From the NCBI GenBank assembly GCA_964631205.1, contig CAZVWU010000016.1, forward strand, positions 1 through 6,412: 6,412 nt of DNA, written 5' to 3'. Origin of the DNA: CAYYYJ01 sp964631205 (GTDB lineage Archaea; Aenigmatarchaeota; Aenigmatarchaeia; QMZP01; JACQNV01). The notes under the pieces are model-generated. The model ran no database searches, had not been told where the DNA came from, and was given only the letters and a program-made list of their open reading frames with translations. Both the position numbers and the translations under genes were made by a program. This document shows positions 1 through 5,710 of the stretch, in pieces (within the stretch, counting starts at the first letter, position 1; each line of letters starts with the position of its first letter).

Positions 1-18
1 AAGAAAGAGGGTATATGA
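1..18 (+). CDS. Probable 3' end of 30S ribosomal protein S13 (partial)
   Basis: Frame 1 reads Lys-Lys-Glu-Gly-Ile and then TGA at 16-18. That stop overlaps the ATG of the next gene (15-17) as ATGA, a classic arrangement for translational coupling. In many archaea the gene just before rps4 is rps13, whose protein has a basic C-terminal tail. The assignment rests on that gene order and on five residues, so it is inference. The same bases also serve as the ribosome-binding region (GAGG at 7-10) of the next gene. Confidence 0.4.
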   Translation, partial: KKEGI

Positions 19-578
19 GGAAGTTGCGAAATAAGTTCACAAGGCCAAGAATGGTGTGGGATACTGCTTTGATAGCAGAAGACAAGGAAATAATCAAAGA
101 GTATGGCCTCAGGAGGAAAAAGGAGATTTGGGCAATTAAAGCTCTTGTCAGTAATTTTAGAAGGAGGGCAAGGGAGCTGAATGCAGTCAAGAACAAGGAA
201 AAAGAAAAGGAGCTTCTGGAAAAAATAAATAAGCTTGGGTTCAGCAAGGCAAATACTTTGGATGATATTTTATCGATGAACATAAAAAATATTCTGGACA
301 GGAGGCTTCAAACAATAATTTACAGAAGGGGGCTTGCAAAAACGCCTGTTCAGGCAAGGCAGTTCATTGTCCATGGGCATGTTACAGTGAGCGGAAGAAA
401 AACAAACTTCCCATCATATTTGGTTCCTTTGTCTGAAGAGGATAAAATTAACGTTAGAATTGATTTGCAAAAAATCCGGCCAGTTCCATCCAAGAAAAGT
501 CTCGCAAAAGCAAGTGAGCAGGAAGCTGGAAAAGATGAAAATGCCGGGATCCAAGTCACAGAACAAGTTAAAAGTTAA
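15..578 (+). CDS. rps4: 30S ribosomal protein S4 (uS4), archaeal type
   Basis: A primary 16S rRNA-binding protein and early assembly factor of the small ribosomal subunit. The 187-residue length fits archaeal S4. The N-terminal part (about 1-93) is basic and helical. The S4 RNA-binding domain starts around residue 94 with LDRRLQTIIYRRGLAKT and continues through QARQFIVHGHVTVSG to about residue 138, the family signature. The last 30 or so residues are a polar, Lys/Glu/Gln-rich tail that looks disordered. The ATG at 15 is preceded by GAGG at 7-10, four nt away, and overlaps the preceding stop as ATGA. The gap to rps11 is 3 nt, so the two are surely co-transcribed and probably translationally coupled. 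The bacterial equivalent is rpsD. Confidence 0.96.
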   Translation: MRKLRNKFTRPRMVWDTALIAEDKEIIKEYGLRRKKEIWAIKALVSNFRRRARELNAVKNKEKEKELLEKINKLGFSKANTLDDILSMNIKNILDRRLQTIIYRRGLAKTPVQARQFIVHGHVTVSGRKTNFPSYLVPLSEEDKINVRIDLQKIRPVPSKKSLAKASEQEAGKDENAGIQVTEQVKS

Positions 579-581
579 TTT

Positions 582-989
582 ATGGGAAGTCCAATTTTAG
601 AAAGAAAGGCAAAATGGGGGATAGCCTACATATACGCATCTTCAAACAATACCTTTGTCCATATAACAGATATCACTGGAGCAGAGACCCTTGCAAGATA
701 TTCTGGGGGGATGATGACCAACAGGGACAAGGATAAAGGCACTGCTTTCCCCAGCATGAAAGCTGCGAGAAAAGCTGCAGAAGACGCAATTGCAAAAGGC
801 CTTGTCGGGGTCAATATTAAGCTTAGGGCAGAAGGCGGGCACGGCAAAAGACTGCCAGGCGAAGGGGCCCAGCCAGCATTAAAGGCTATTGTAAGGGCTG
901 GCTTAAGGATAGGCACAATAGAAAATACCACACCAATCCCGCATGATTCTACAAGACAGCCTGGTGGAAGGCGTGGTAGAAGGGTATAG
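582..989 (+). CDS. rps11: 30S ribosomal protein S11 (uS11), archaeal type
   Basis: Small-subunit platform protein that contacts 16S rRNA close to the E-site/mRNA exit region. At 135 residues it is the usual length. Diagnostic stretches are NNTFVHITDITG (about 22-33), the GGM...DKGTAFPSM region (about 42-59), and the C-terminal family signature from GAQPALKAIVRAGLRIG through TPIPHDSTRQPGGRRGRRV (about 96-135). It starts 3 nt after rps4 and has no clear Shine-Dalgarno sequence of its own, which suggests translation by coupling with rps4. It is the last gene of the ribosomal block. In many archaea rpoD (RNA polymerase subunit D) comes next, but here a T-rich region and an unrelated gene follow. 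The bacterial equivalent is rpsK. Confidence 0.97.
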   Translation: MGSPILERKAKWGIAYIYASSNNTFVHITDITGAETLARYSGGMMTNRDKDKGTAFPSMKAARKAAEDAIAKGLVGVNIKLRAEGGHGKRLPGEGAQPALKAIVRAGLRIGTIENTTPIPHDSTRQPGGRRGRRV

Positions 990-1010
990 ATAAATTCGTT
1001 TTATTATTCT

Positions 1011-1043
1011 AATCTTTTTTAATCAGATTTTCTCAATTTTTTT
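1011..1043 (+). terminator. T-rich transcription terminator of the rps operon
   Basis: Starting 22 nt after the rps11 stop is a run of T-tracts: T6 at 1015-1020 and T7 at 1037-1043, with another T7 at 1085-1091. Archaeal RNA polymerase terminates at such U-rich stretches, helped by aCPSF1/FttA, which is also encoded in this window. A weak 5-bp inverted repeat (AATCT at 1011-1015, AGATT at 1025-1029) is present but is probably not needed. The whole 990-1110 stretch is AT-rich and shows no credible ORF. Confidence 0.6.
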
Positions 1044-1112
1044 CTGTTAATAAATTCTCTTAATAAAGTCAGGCTAAATTTTGCTTTTTTTATTTCCCTG
1101 AAAAGCTGGCAT

Positions 1113-1143
1113 ATTTTATATAATGTGTTTGTATAATATATAA
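1113..1143 (+). promoter_or_regulatory. TATA-box promoter of the NTase-like gene pair
   Basis: TTTATATAA at 1115-1123 matches the archaeal TATA box. With the usual spacing of about 26 nt from box centre to start site, transcription would begin near 1145, giving a leader of about 15 nt. A second AT-rich block, TATAATATATAA at 1132-1143, would instead place the start almost on the ATG (1160) and make the mRNA leaderless. No Shine-Dalgarno sequence is visible before 1160, consistent with a short leader or none. Confidence 0.55.
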
Positions 1144-1159
1144 TCAGTCGAGCCACCCT

Positions 1160-1915
1160 ATGTCCAAAAAAATAGACCATGTCCTGAAAAAAGCAAAAAC
1201 ATTTTGCCAGCCGCTTCTTGAGTACAGGCCCTATATAAAAATAATTTATGTTTTTGGCTCCATCACAAGGGGCGATTTGAAAAGGGGGAGCGATGTGGAC
1301 ATTCTTGTTGTTTTTGATGACACAAGAGAAGGCTCTGAGGATGCGGCTGAGAAAATAGAACAGGGAATGGCTGTTATTCAGGACAAGGCAGTTAAATTAA
1401 AAATAAACCTGAGCTTCCAGAAGCTGATGCCGCTGAGCACATGGTGGGACCTTGTAAGGGATGGGGAACCTTGGGTTGTCTCGAGCCTTGAAAATCCGTG
1501 GATAATTTATGATGACACTGGATATGTGAAGCTTGTTTCGGGCCTTGTGCATAAAGGCCATGTCTATAACAGAACAGAGAAATCAGAGAGGCTTATCGAG
1601 AGGACATATTCTTACGGGGTGAAAAACAGGGAGCTTATGCTCGAGGCGCTTGCCGAGATCTTTTTTGCATGCATGGAGGCTTCGGAAATATTTCTTCTCA
1701 GCCGGAGAACGATTCTTTTCGAGCCGAAGAAAATGGCTGCTGAGCTTGAGCGGCTTGGGATCACTAAGGCTGACATATTCCGCGACATCGCTGACCTGAT
1801 GGAAAAGGCTGAGAAAGGGGTCCTTTCTGAGTTCACAGGCGAAAACATAGATCATTATTCTTTGAAGGCACGGGCCTTCATAGGCGAGATTGAGGATTCA
1901 ATAACCAAAAGATAG
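1160..1915 (+). CDS. Nucleotidyltransferase-fold protein with a helical C-terminal (HEPN/KNTase-C-like) domain
   Basis: 251 residues. The N-terminal third has the pol-beta/MNT nucleotidyltransferase signature: strand IIYVFGS (28-34), then ITRGDLKRG and SDVDILVVFDD (44-54), with Asp45 and Asp47 as the expected metal ligands. This superfamily transfers nucleotidyl groups to proteins, RNA or small molecules; the substrate here is unknown. The usual third carboxylate on a later strand is not obvious, and KINLSF (81-86) has Asn83 where an Asp might be expected. From about residue 135 the protein is predicted all-helical (inferred from residue pattern), the layout of minimal-NTase plus HEPN or kanamycin-nucleotidyltransferase C-terminal domains. 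No R-x4-6-H HEPN RNase motif is seen. The next gene, 2 nt downstream, encodes a diverged paralogue, so they form an operon. Leucine codon TTA is used once only, typical of the neighbours except the gene at 3106. Fold confidence is high; function unknown. Confidence 0.85.
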   Translation: MSKKIDHVLKKAKTFCQPLLEYRPYIKIIYVFGSITRGDLKRGSDVDILVVFDDTREGSEDAAEKIEQGMAVIQDKAVKLKINLSFQKLMPLSTWWDLVRDGEPWVVSSLENPWIIYDDTGYVKLVSGLVHKGHVYNRTEKSERLIERTYSYGVKNRELMLEALAEIFFACMEASEIFLLSRRTILFEPKKMAAELERLGITKADIFRDIADLMEKAEKGVLSEFTGENIDHYSLKARAFIGEIEDSITKR

Positions 1916-1917
1916 TT

Positions 1918-2577
1918 ATGGAAGCTGAACTTAAAAAAATAATCATGAAATACAGGCCCCAGATAAAGGCAATATGGGTTATTAAAAAAGAGGTCATTTT
2001 TCTTGTAAAGGGCAAGCAGAAGGAAATTGAACGTGCGGCAAAAAGGCTGCTGAAAGGGCATAGGATAAAGGTCTGCCTTTTGAAAAGCTATTTTGAAAAT
2101 ATTTTTGAGGGAGAGGCTGGGTTTTACCAGCCTCTGGCCTCAGCCAAAATACTTTATGACCCAAATTCTTTCATCGACCCGATAAAAAAAATTGTGGAAA
2201 GTGGGAAGATATTGGGGACAAAGGAAAGCTATGTCCTGAAGTTCATGAAAATTTCAGGCCATTTCAAAAACATCAGCAGGATCAAGTATGATGTGCTGAA
2301 CAATATAATACTGCTTATCGTAGAGAGCAGCCAAGCAGCGCTGGTGAAATATGCTGACAAAATACCGCCGCTGAAAAGGGTTCCGGATTCGCTTCAGACA
2401 TACCTTGAGCCTAAAGGGTTTGAAAAAAGGTATACGGAGTGGGCCAGACAAGTAATAAACCGCTTCAGGGAAGTAGAGCATGGGGAAGGAAGCCTTCCTT
2501 CAGGAGCTGAGCTGGACGATATGCAGAAAAAAGCCGAAGAGTTCAGGGAGAGGATAAAGCTGTTTATATCAAAATAA
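1918..2577 (+). CDS. Diverged NTase-like/HEPN-like protein, paralogue of the upstream gene
   Basis: 219 residues, not a family I can name. By eye it aligns with the upstream protein along its length: KYRPQIKAIWV (11-21) against EYRPYIKIIYV; ILYDPNSF (78-85) against IIYDDTGY; and a gap-free 32-residue C-terminal match with about ten identities, from VEHGE (186-190) against AEKGV to the end. The catalytic loop GS...SDVD is missing: the sequence goes from WVIKK straight to EVIFLV, so the NTase domain should be inactive. The C-terminal helical part contains Arg182-x5-His188 (RFREVEH), followed by Gly and a final helix, the pattern of HEPN RNase active sites; the upstream protein has Leu and Lys at those positions. 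No signal peptide or membrane segment is apparent. It starts 2 nt after its partner's stop and probably forms a complex with it (inference). HEPN activity is a hypothesis. Confidence 0.75.
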   Translation: MEAELKKIIMKYRPQIKAIWVIKKEVIFLVKGKQKEIERAAKRLLKGHRIKVCLLKSYFENIFEGEAGFYQPLASAKILYDPNSFIDPIKKIVESGKILGTKESYVLKFMKISGHFKNISRIKYDVLNNIILLIVESSQAALVKYADKIPPLKRVPDSLQTYLEPKGFEKRYTEWARQVINRFREVEHGEGSLPSGAELDDMQKKAEEFRERIKLFISK

Positions 2578-2626
2578 AACTGGACAGGTTGCTTATGCCT
2601 TGTTTATCAGCCAAATGGAATACACC

Positions 2627-2634
2627 TATTTAAA
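2627..2634 (+). promoter_or_regulatory. TATA-like box of sepF
   Basis: TATTTAAA lies 37-44 nt upstream of the sepF ATG. A start site about 26 nt downstream of its centre would fall near 2657, just before the Shine-Dalgarno sequence. An AT-rich initiator-like stretch (2646-2656) lies in between. The 93-nt gap from the preceding gene also supports separate transcription. Confidence 0.5.
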
Positions 2635-2656
2635 CTCTCTACACTATTATAATATT

Positions 2657-2664
2657 AAAAGGAG
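2657..2664 (+). promoter_or_regulatory. Shine-Dalgarno site of sepF
   Basis: AAAAGGAG ends 6 nt before the ATG at 2671. It is the clearest Shine-Dalgarno sequence in the window and fixes the sepF start. The other genes have weak ones or none. Confidence 0.7.
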
Positions 2665-2670
2665 TCGTCT

Positions 2671-3018
2671 ATGCTACAAAAACTATTTACTAAACCTGAG
2701 GGTCAGGTAGTCCCTACTGACGACTATGTTGAAGTTGATGTTACAGATACTGCCTTGATGGGCAACAGGGCGGGGAAGGTCGGGATAAAGGTCGATAAGC
2801 TGACAGATTTCTCTGATACAGAAAGGGTATTGAAAGATCTCAGGGATGGCTCTGTAGTTTTCCTCAAGATAAAGGCCCTGAAAGACAAGGACATGGGCGA
2901 GCTCAAGAGGTCCATTGAAAGGCTGAAAAGGACTGTCCTGGCGCAAAACGGAGACATAGTTGGAATAGAGCAGGACTGGCTAATACTGACACCAGAATTT
3001 GCAATTGTTCACAAATAA
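2671..3018 (+). CDS. sepF: Cell division protein SepF (DUF552 family), archaeal type
   Basis: SepF links the FtsZ ring to the membrane in FtsZ-based archaea and in Gram-positive bacteria and cyanobacteria. This 115-residue protein has a short N-terminal segment, MLQKLFTKPEG, that could form a small amphipathic membrane-targeting helix, then a polar linker (about 12-35). The SepF core follows from residue 36: KVGIKVDKLTDFSDTERVL, then DLRDGSVVFLKIKALKDKD (56-74), a helix LKRSIERLKRTVL (78-90), and the closing GDIVGIEQDWLILTP (94-108). The GDI-G-x-x-x-W-L-I-x-TP ending is typical of the archaeal family. Its neighbours are not division genes and ftsZ is not in the window. A TATA-like box and a strong Shine-Dalgarno site suggest it is transcribed alone. 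Family assignment is firm; the membrane helix is inferred from a short hydrophobic/basic pattern. Confidence 0.88.
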   Translation: MLQKLFTKPEGQVVPTDDYVEVDVTDTALMGNRAGKVGIKVDKLTDFSDTERVLKDLRDGSVVFLKIKALKDKDMGELKRSIERLKRTVLAQNGDIVGIEQDWLILTPEFAIVHK

Positions 3019-3036
3019 ATTAGATCTATCTCTGAG

Positions 3037-3043
3037 TATAAAT
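3037..3043 (+). promoter_or_regulatory. Possible TATA box of the gene at 3106
   Basis: TATAAAT lies in the 87-nt gap after sepF. It would set transcription start near 3066 and leave a leader of about 40 nt. A T5 run at 3055-3059, between this box and the gene, could alternatively help terminate sepF transcripts. Before the ATG there is only a weak purine-rich GAAAGAG (3097-3103). Confidence 0.35.
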
Positions 3044-3105
3044 CCGTGACTTAATTTTTGTAATTCTAATTCTGATACTACAATTTTGAAATAATAGAAA
3101 GAGTT

Positions 3106-3753
3106 ATGAGTAATGTCAAAGATTCTATCCTTGAATTTTTAAGATTTGTTGATTATAAGCATCAAAACAACCAATTAGCAAGCTGGTATAGAAATTTAAT
3201 AGCTCCAAGCCCAGAGTTAAAAAAACAGCTAGTTGAAACGGATCCTGAATTAGCACAGCGCTGTTTTTATTTATTTAGAGACAGGGAACTGGGTGAGATT
3301 TTTATAGGTATTTACAAAAATGATCCCAGCCGTCACCATAGTGCATACCACATATCAGTGGAATTAGGTTATATAGGAAGGCGTATTGGCTATCTTGCAG
3401 GAAGAATTCAGAGAAGCCATAGCCCAAGAAGCAGAGAAAATTTAACCCAATCATTGGCAGCGGTATTAAGAAAATATAGCGCAGAAGCAGATGAAATTCC
3501 TGAAATCCGAGAAAGATTTCAAAAATACCCTATAGAAAGGCGACTTGGACTTGAGTCTCTTACAGAGGTTAGTGGATTAAAAGATGTTATTCGGCTTCTT
3601 AAAGATTTTGATGATAAAGATGATATTGGACGATGGGATAATTTTGTTGTCAGTGTTTTGGCGGATGTCGATACTAAGGAGGATGATGATTCTAATCTTG
3701 AAAATTGGTGGGATGATGTTGTCAGGCTTGTTGAAAACTCTAAAGAAGGTTAG
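3106..3753 (+). CDS. Hypothetical protein, probably all-helical; orphan with atypical codon use
   Basis: 215 residues that I do not recognise. It looks soluble, charged and mostly helical, with no signal peptide, membrane segment or known catalytic motif. The middle (about 86-110) is rich in Gly, Arg and Ser (GYIGRRIGYLAGRIQRSHSPRS) and could bind nucleic acid. The C-terminal third is acidic, with DFDDKDD (168-174) and KEDDDSN (191-197), followed by a Trp pair at 201-202. Codon use is unlike the neighbours: TTA gives about 10 of 23 leucines, against 1 in the gene at 1160 and none in the gene at 1918, and CGN gives 7 of 20 arginines where neighbours mostly use AGG/AGA. This suggests recent acquisition or a fast-evolving orphan. 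It converges on aCPSF1 with 8 nt between stop codons. That the ORF is real is supported by its length; function is unknown. Confidence 0.72.
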   Translation: MSNVKDSILEFLRFVDYKHQNNQLASWYRNLIAPSPELKKQLVETDPELAQRCFYLFRDRELGEIFIGIYKNDPSRHHSAYHISVELGYIGRRIGYLAGRIQRSHSPRSRENLTQSLAAVLRKYSAEADEIPEIRERFQKYPIERRLGLESLTEVSGLKDVIRLLKDFDDKDDIGRWDNFVVSVLADVDTKEDDDSNLENWWDDVVRLVENSKEG

Positions 3754-3761
3754 TGCAGAAA

Positions 3762-5636
3762 TTACCTCAGTCTTACAACATCCAATACTTTTGGAGCCAA
3801 AGTCTCGTAATTGAACATCTTGTGGACATCCCTTGCGAGATCTATGCAGTTCATTTTGTCCCCATGGTTTGTGATTACCCTTTCAGGTCTGCATGTAAGT
3901 TTTTTGATGAAATTTATCAGCTGGTTCCTGTCACTGTGACCACTCAAGCCACTTACTGTTTTTACATCCATCTCAATTGTGATTGTTTTTGTTTTTCCGC
4001 CTTCAGCTGACACTGGAACCTCTTTCCACCCTTTCTGTATCCTTCTGCCCGGGGTCCCTTCTCCCTGATAGCCTACAAACATGAGGGTATTTTTTTTGTC
4101 AGGCGCAAGACCTTTCAGGTATTCTACCGCAGGGCCGCCCATAAGCATGCCTGATGTTGCCATAACTATTCCGGGCTCTGAGCTGTCTATTATTTTGTCC
4201 CTCTCTCTTGGCGCAACGTGCTTGAAGTTTTCCCACATAAAAGGGTTTTTGCCTTTGTGGAGAATTTCCCTCTGCAAACTCCTTCCAAAATATTCTGGAT
4301 AAGCTGTATGGATTGCAGTTGCATCCCATACCATCCCCTCGATCCATACAGGACAATTAATTCCTGACTGCGCAAGCAGGACCATAACTTCCTGGGCCCT
4401 TCCAACTGCAAAGATGGGGATTAAGGCCTTGCCTCCCTTATCTAATGTTTCCTGGACTATCTTGATTAGGGCTGCGTCAACATCCCTTCTAGGAGCCATT
4501 ATATCATTCTGTCCAGCGTAGGTAGACTCGGTGATTAAAGTCTCTATCCTTTTGAAATCTGTATAGGCAGGATCAAAGAGTTTTGTGTAGCTGAATTTTA
4601 TATCTCCTGTATAGAGTATATTGTGCAGGCCTTTTCCGACATGCAGATGGCACATAGAAGAGCCTAGAAGGTGGCCAGAAGGCTGTAATGTTAACCTTAT
4701 GTCCTCTGTTATGTCAGAGACCTCGCCGTATTCAAGTGCGATTGTATGTTTCACTGTTTTCTCAACTGCTTTTTTAGTGTAATAAGTCGCTCGCCCATTT
4801 TTCTGTGCGACATCCAATGCATCCATGCATAACAATACCATCAGATCTCTTGTTGGCGGCGTGCAATAGAGCGGTCCTGTATAGCCCTTTTCGTAAAGGT
4901 ATGGTATCATTCCGCAATGGTCTATATGTGCATGGGAAAGGACAACAGCATCTAATTTTTCTATGCTAAACTCCGGAGCATCTATCTGTGGAGTCGTGTA
5001 ATCAGAAGGATTCAACCCAAAATCAAGAAGCACATTGGAAAACGGTGTCTCAACAATCATGGAACTTCTCCCTACCTGCCGGAATCCTCCGAGACAGCTA
5101 AGCCTTACCCATTCATCCTCAATTTCTTTTCTTAAAGAAATCTTTTGCCCGATTTTGTTGAGGAATTTTTTCCTGTAATCAAGCTCTGTATGCAGAAGGC
5201 TTCTCACGGCGCTTACAATATCAGATTTGAGTGCAGGGGACCTTTCGATTTTTGGCAGCCAGAAAGTTTCATCCCTTATTTTTTTGTAAGTCTCTCCGCC
5301 CTTGCCTATAACAAGTCCCGGTTTCAGACATCCTATAACAACCTTTCCCAACTCTGGCTCAAAATAAATTTCCTGTATTCCTGCCTCTTCTGGAACCATT
5401 TCCTTGATCATCTTTGTTGCGATTTCAGGGTCTGTTGTGATTGAAGGGTCTGGCCTTACCTCTATCCTTTTCTTGAGCCTTCCGACTATCTCTTTTATCA
5501 GCGGCTCGCAGGCCTTGAAAAATTCCTTGTTCTTCGTGTAAAGCACGAGCTCTGATGCCTCAAATTTTATTTCAGTTATTTGTGCATCCTTTGGGAGGCT
5601 GTCTTCAAATTCCTGGAGAAGGCTTTTTTCAGTCAT
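3762..5636 (-). CDS. Archaeal CPSF-like beta-CASP ribonuclease and transcription termination factor aCPSF1 (FttA)
   Basis: Cuts nascent RNA at U-rich 3' ends and terminates archaeal transcription; homologue of eukaryotic CPSF73. At 624 residues it is full length. Two KH-type domains occupy about 1-145, with the VIGKGG loop at 109-114. The metallo-beta-lactamase/beta-CASP part follows, with all zinc-ligand and catalytic motifs intact: motif 1 LLDFG (Asp205), motif 2 HAHIDH (235-240), motif 3 SGHLLGS (His322), motif 4 YTGDIKF (Asp345), motif A ITEST (Glu370), motif B SGHSDR (His567) and motif C NHGDK (His591). PIFAVGRAQE (407-416), TSGMLMGGP (494-502) and EGTPGRRIQKG (526-536) are further hallmarks. 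The start gives a complete first KH domain. No Shine-Dalgarno sequence is seen; a perfect palindrome abuts the start codon. It lies downstream of psmB on the same strand, a linkage known in many archaea. The 3' end converges on the orphan gene. Confidence 0.96.
   Translation of the reverse strand: MTEKSLLQEFEDSLPKDAQITEIKFEASELVLYTKNKEFFKACEPLIKEIVGRLKKRIEVRPDPSITTDPEIATKMIKEMVPEEAGIQEIYFEPELGKVVIGCLKPGLVIGKGGETYKKIRDETFWLPKIERSPALKSDIVSAVRSLLHTELDYRKKFLNKIGQKISLRKEIEDEWVRLSCLGGFRQVGRSSMIVETPFSNVLLDFGLNPSDYTTPQIDAPEFSIEKLDAVVLSHAHIDHCGMIPYLYEKGYTGPLYCTPPTRDLMVLLCMDALDVAQKNGRATYYTKKAVEKTVKHTIALEYGEVSDITEDIRLTLQPSGHLLGSSMCHLHVGKGLHNILYTGDIKFSYTKLFDPAYTDFKRIETLITESTYAGQNDIMAPRRDVDAALIKIVQETLDKGGKALIPIFAVGRAQEVMVLLAQSGINCPVWIEGMVWDATAIHTAYPEYFGRSLQREILHKGKNPFMWENFKHVAPRERDKIIDSSEPGIVMATSGMLMGGPAVEYLKGLAPDKKNTLMFVGYQGEGTPGRRIQKGWKEVPVSAEGGKTKTITIEMDVKTVSGLSGHSDRNQLINFIKKLTCRPERVITNHGDKMNCIDLARDVHKMFNYETLAPKVLDVVRLR
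3985..3997 (+). terminator. Possible U-rich terminator for the plus-strand orphan gene, inside antisense aCPSF1
   Basis: T5-G-T5 (3986-3996) is the strongest T-rich stretch after the stop at 3753 on the plus strand. It lies inside the oppositely oriented aCPSF1 gene, where it encodes Lys/Thr codons. If it is used, the orphan mRNA carries about 230 nt antisense to the aCPSF1 3' end. It could equally be a coding coincidence. Confidence 0.25.
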
Positions 5637-5637
5637 A

Positions 5638-5660
5638 TAAACTTTTGTCCCAAAAGTTTA
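5638..5660. repeat. Perfect 10-bp palindrome against the aCPSF1 start codon
   Basis: TAAACTTTTG (5638-5647) and CAAAAGTTTA (5651-5660) are exact reverse complements with a 3-nt spacer. The near arm ends 1 nt before the aCPSF1 ATG. It may be an operator over the transcription start if the mRNA is leaderless, or an RNA hairpin hiding the start codon if the leader is transcribed. A further TAAACTTT occurs at 5813-5820. The palindrome is read directly; its regulatory role is inference. Confidence 0.8.
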
Positions 5661-5671
5661 ATCATTAAATG
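5656..5671 (-). promoter_or_regulatory. Possible TATA region of aCPSF1
   Basis: On the minus strand the bases read ATTTAATGATTAAAC (5670-5656), the only AT-rich TATA-like block at a suitable distance. Its two possible box centres (about 5667 and 5660) put the start site near 5640 or at the ATG itself, giving a leaderless or nearly leaderless mRNA. It lies between the two perfect palindromes and overlaps one of them. Confidence 0.35.
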
Positions 5672-5674
5672 GAT

Positions 5675-5698
5675 GACACTGATCTTCAGATCAGTGTC
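5675..5698. repeat. Perfect 11-bp palindrome upstream of the aCPSF1 promoter
   Basis: GACACTGATCT (5675-5685) and AGATCAGTGTC (5688-5698) are exact reverse complements separated by TC. As RNA this would be a strong hairpin of at least 10 bp with a tight loop. It has no T-run directly after it on either strand, so it is not a bacterial-type terminator. It lies just upstream of the TATA-like region, where an activator or repressor dimer could bind, or it could protect or shape the psmB mRNA 3' end. Confidence 0.8.
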
Positions 5699-5710
5699 CG
5701 TCTGAATCGG

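Noticed and set aside
1583..1855. Antisense open frames across the NTase gene
   Set aside because: They mirror the codon pattern of the plus-strand gene, have no ribosome-binding site or homology, and the plus-strand protein has clear family motifs.
3667..3709. EF-hand-like calcium loop in the acidic C-terminus of the orphan protein
   Set aside because: Asp spacing (D-V-D-T-K-E-D-D-D-S) does not give the DxDxDG...E pattern; there is no Gly at position 6 and no Glu at 12.
4081..4411. Open frames on both strands inside aCPSF1
   Set aside because: They overlap the conserved beta-CASP coding frame and are chance frames; aCPSF1 is intact across the region.
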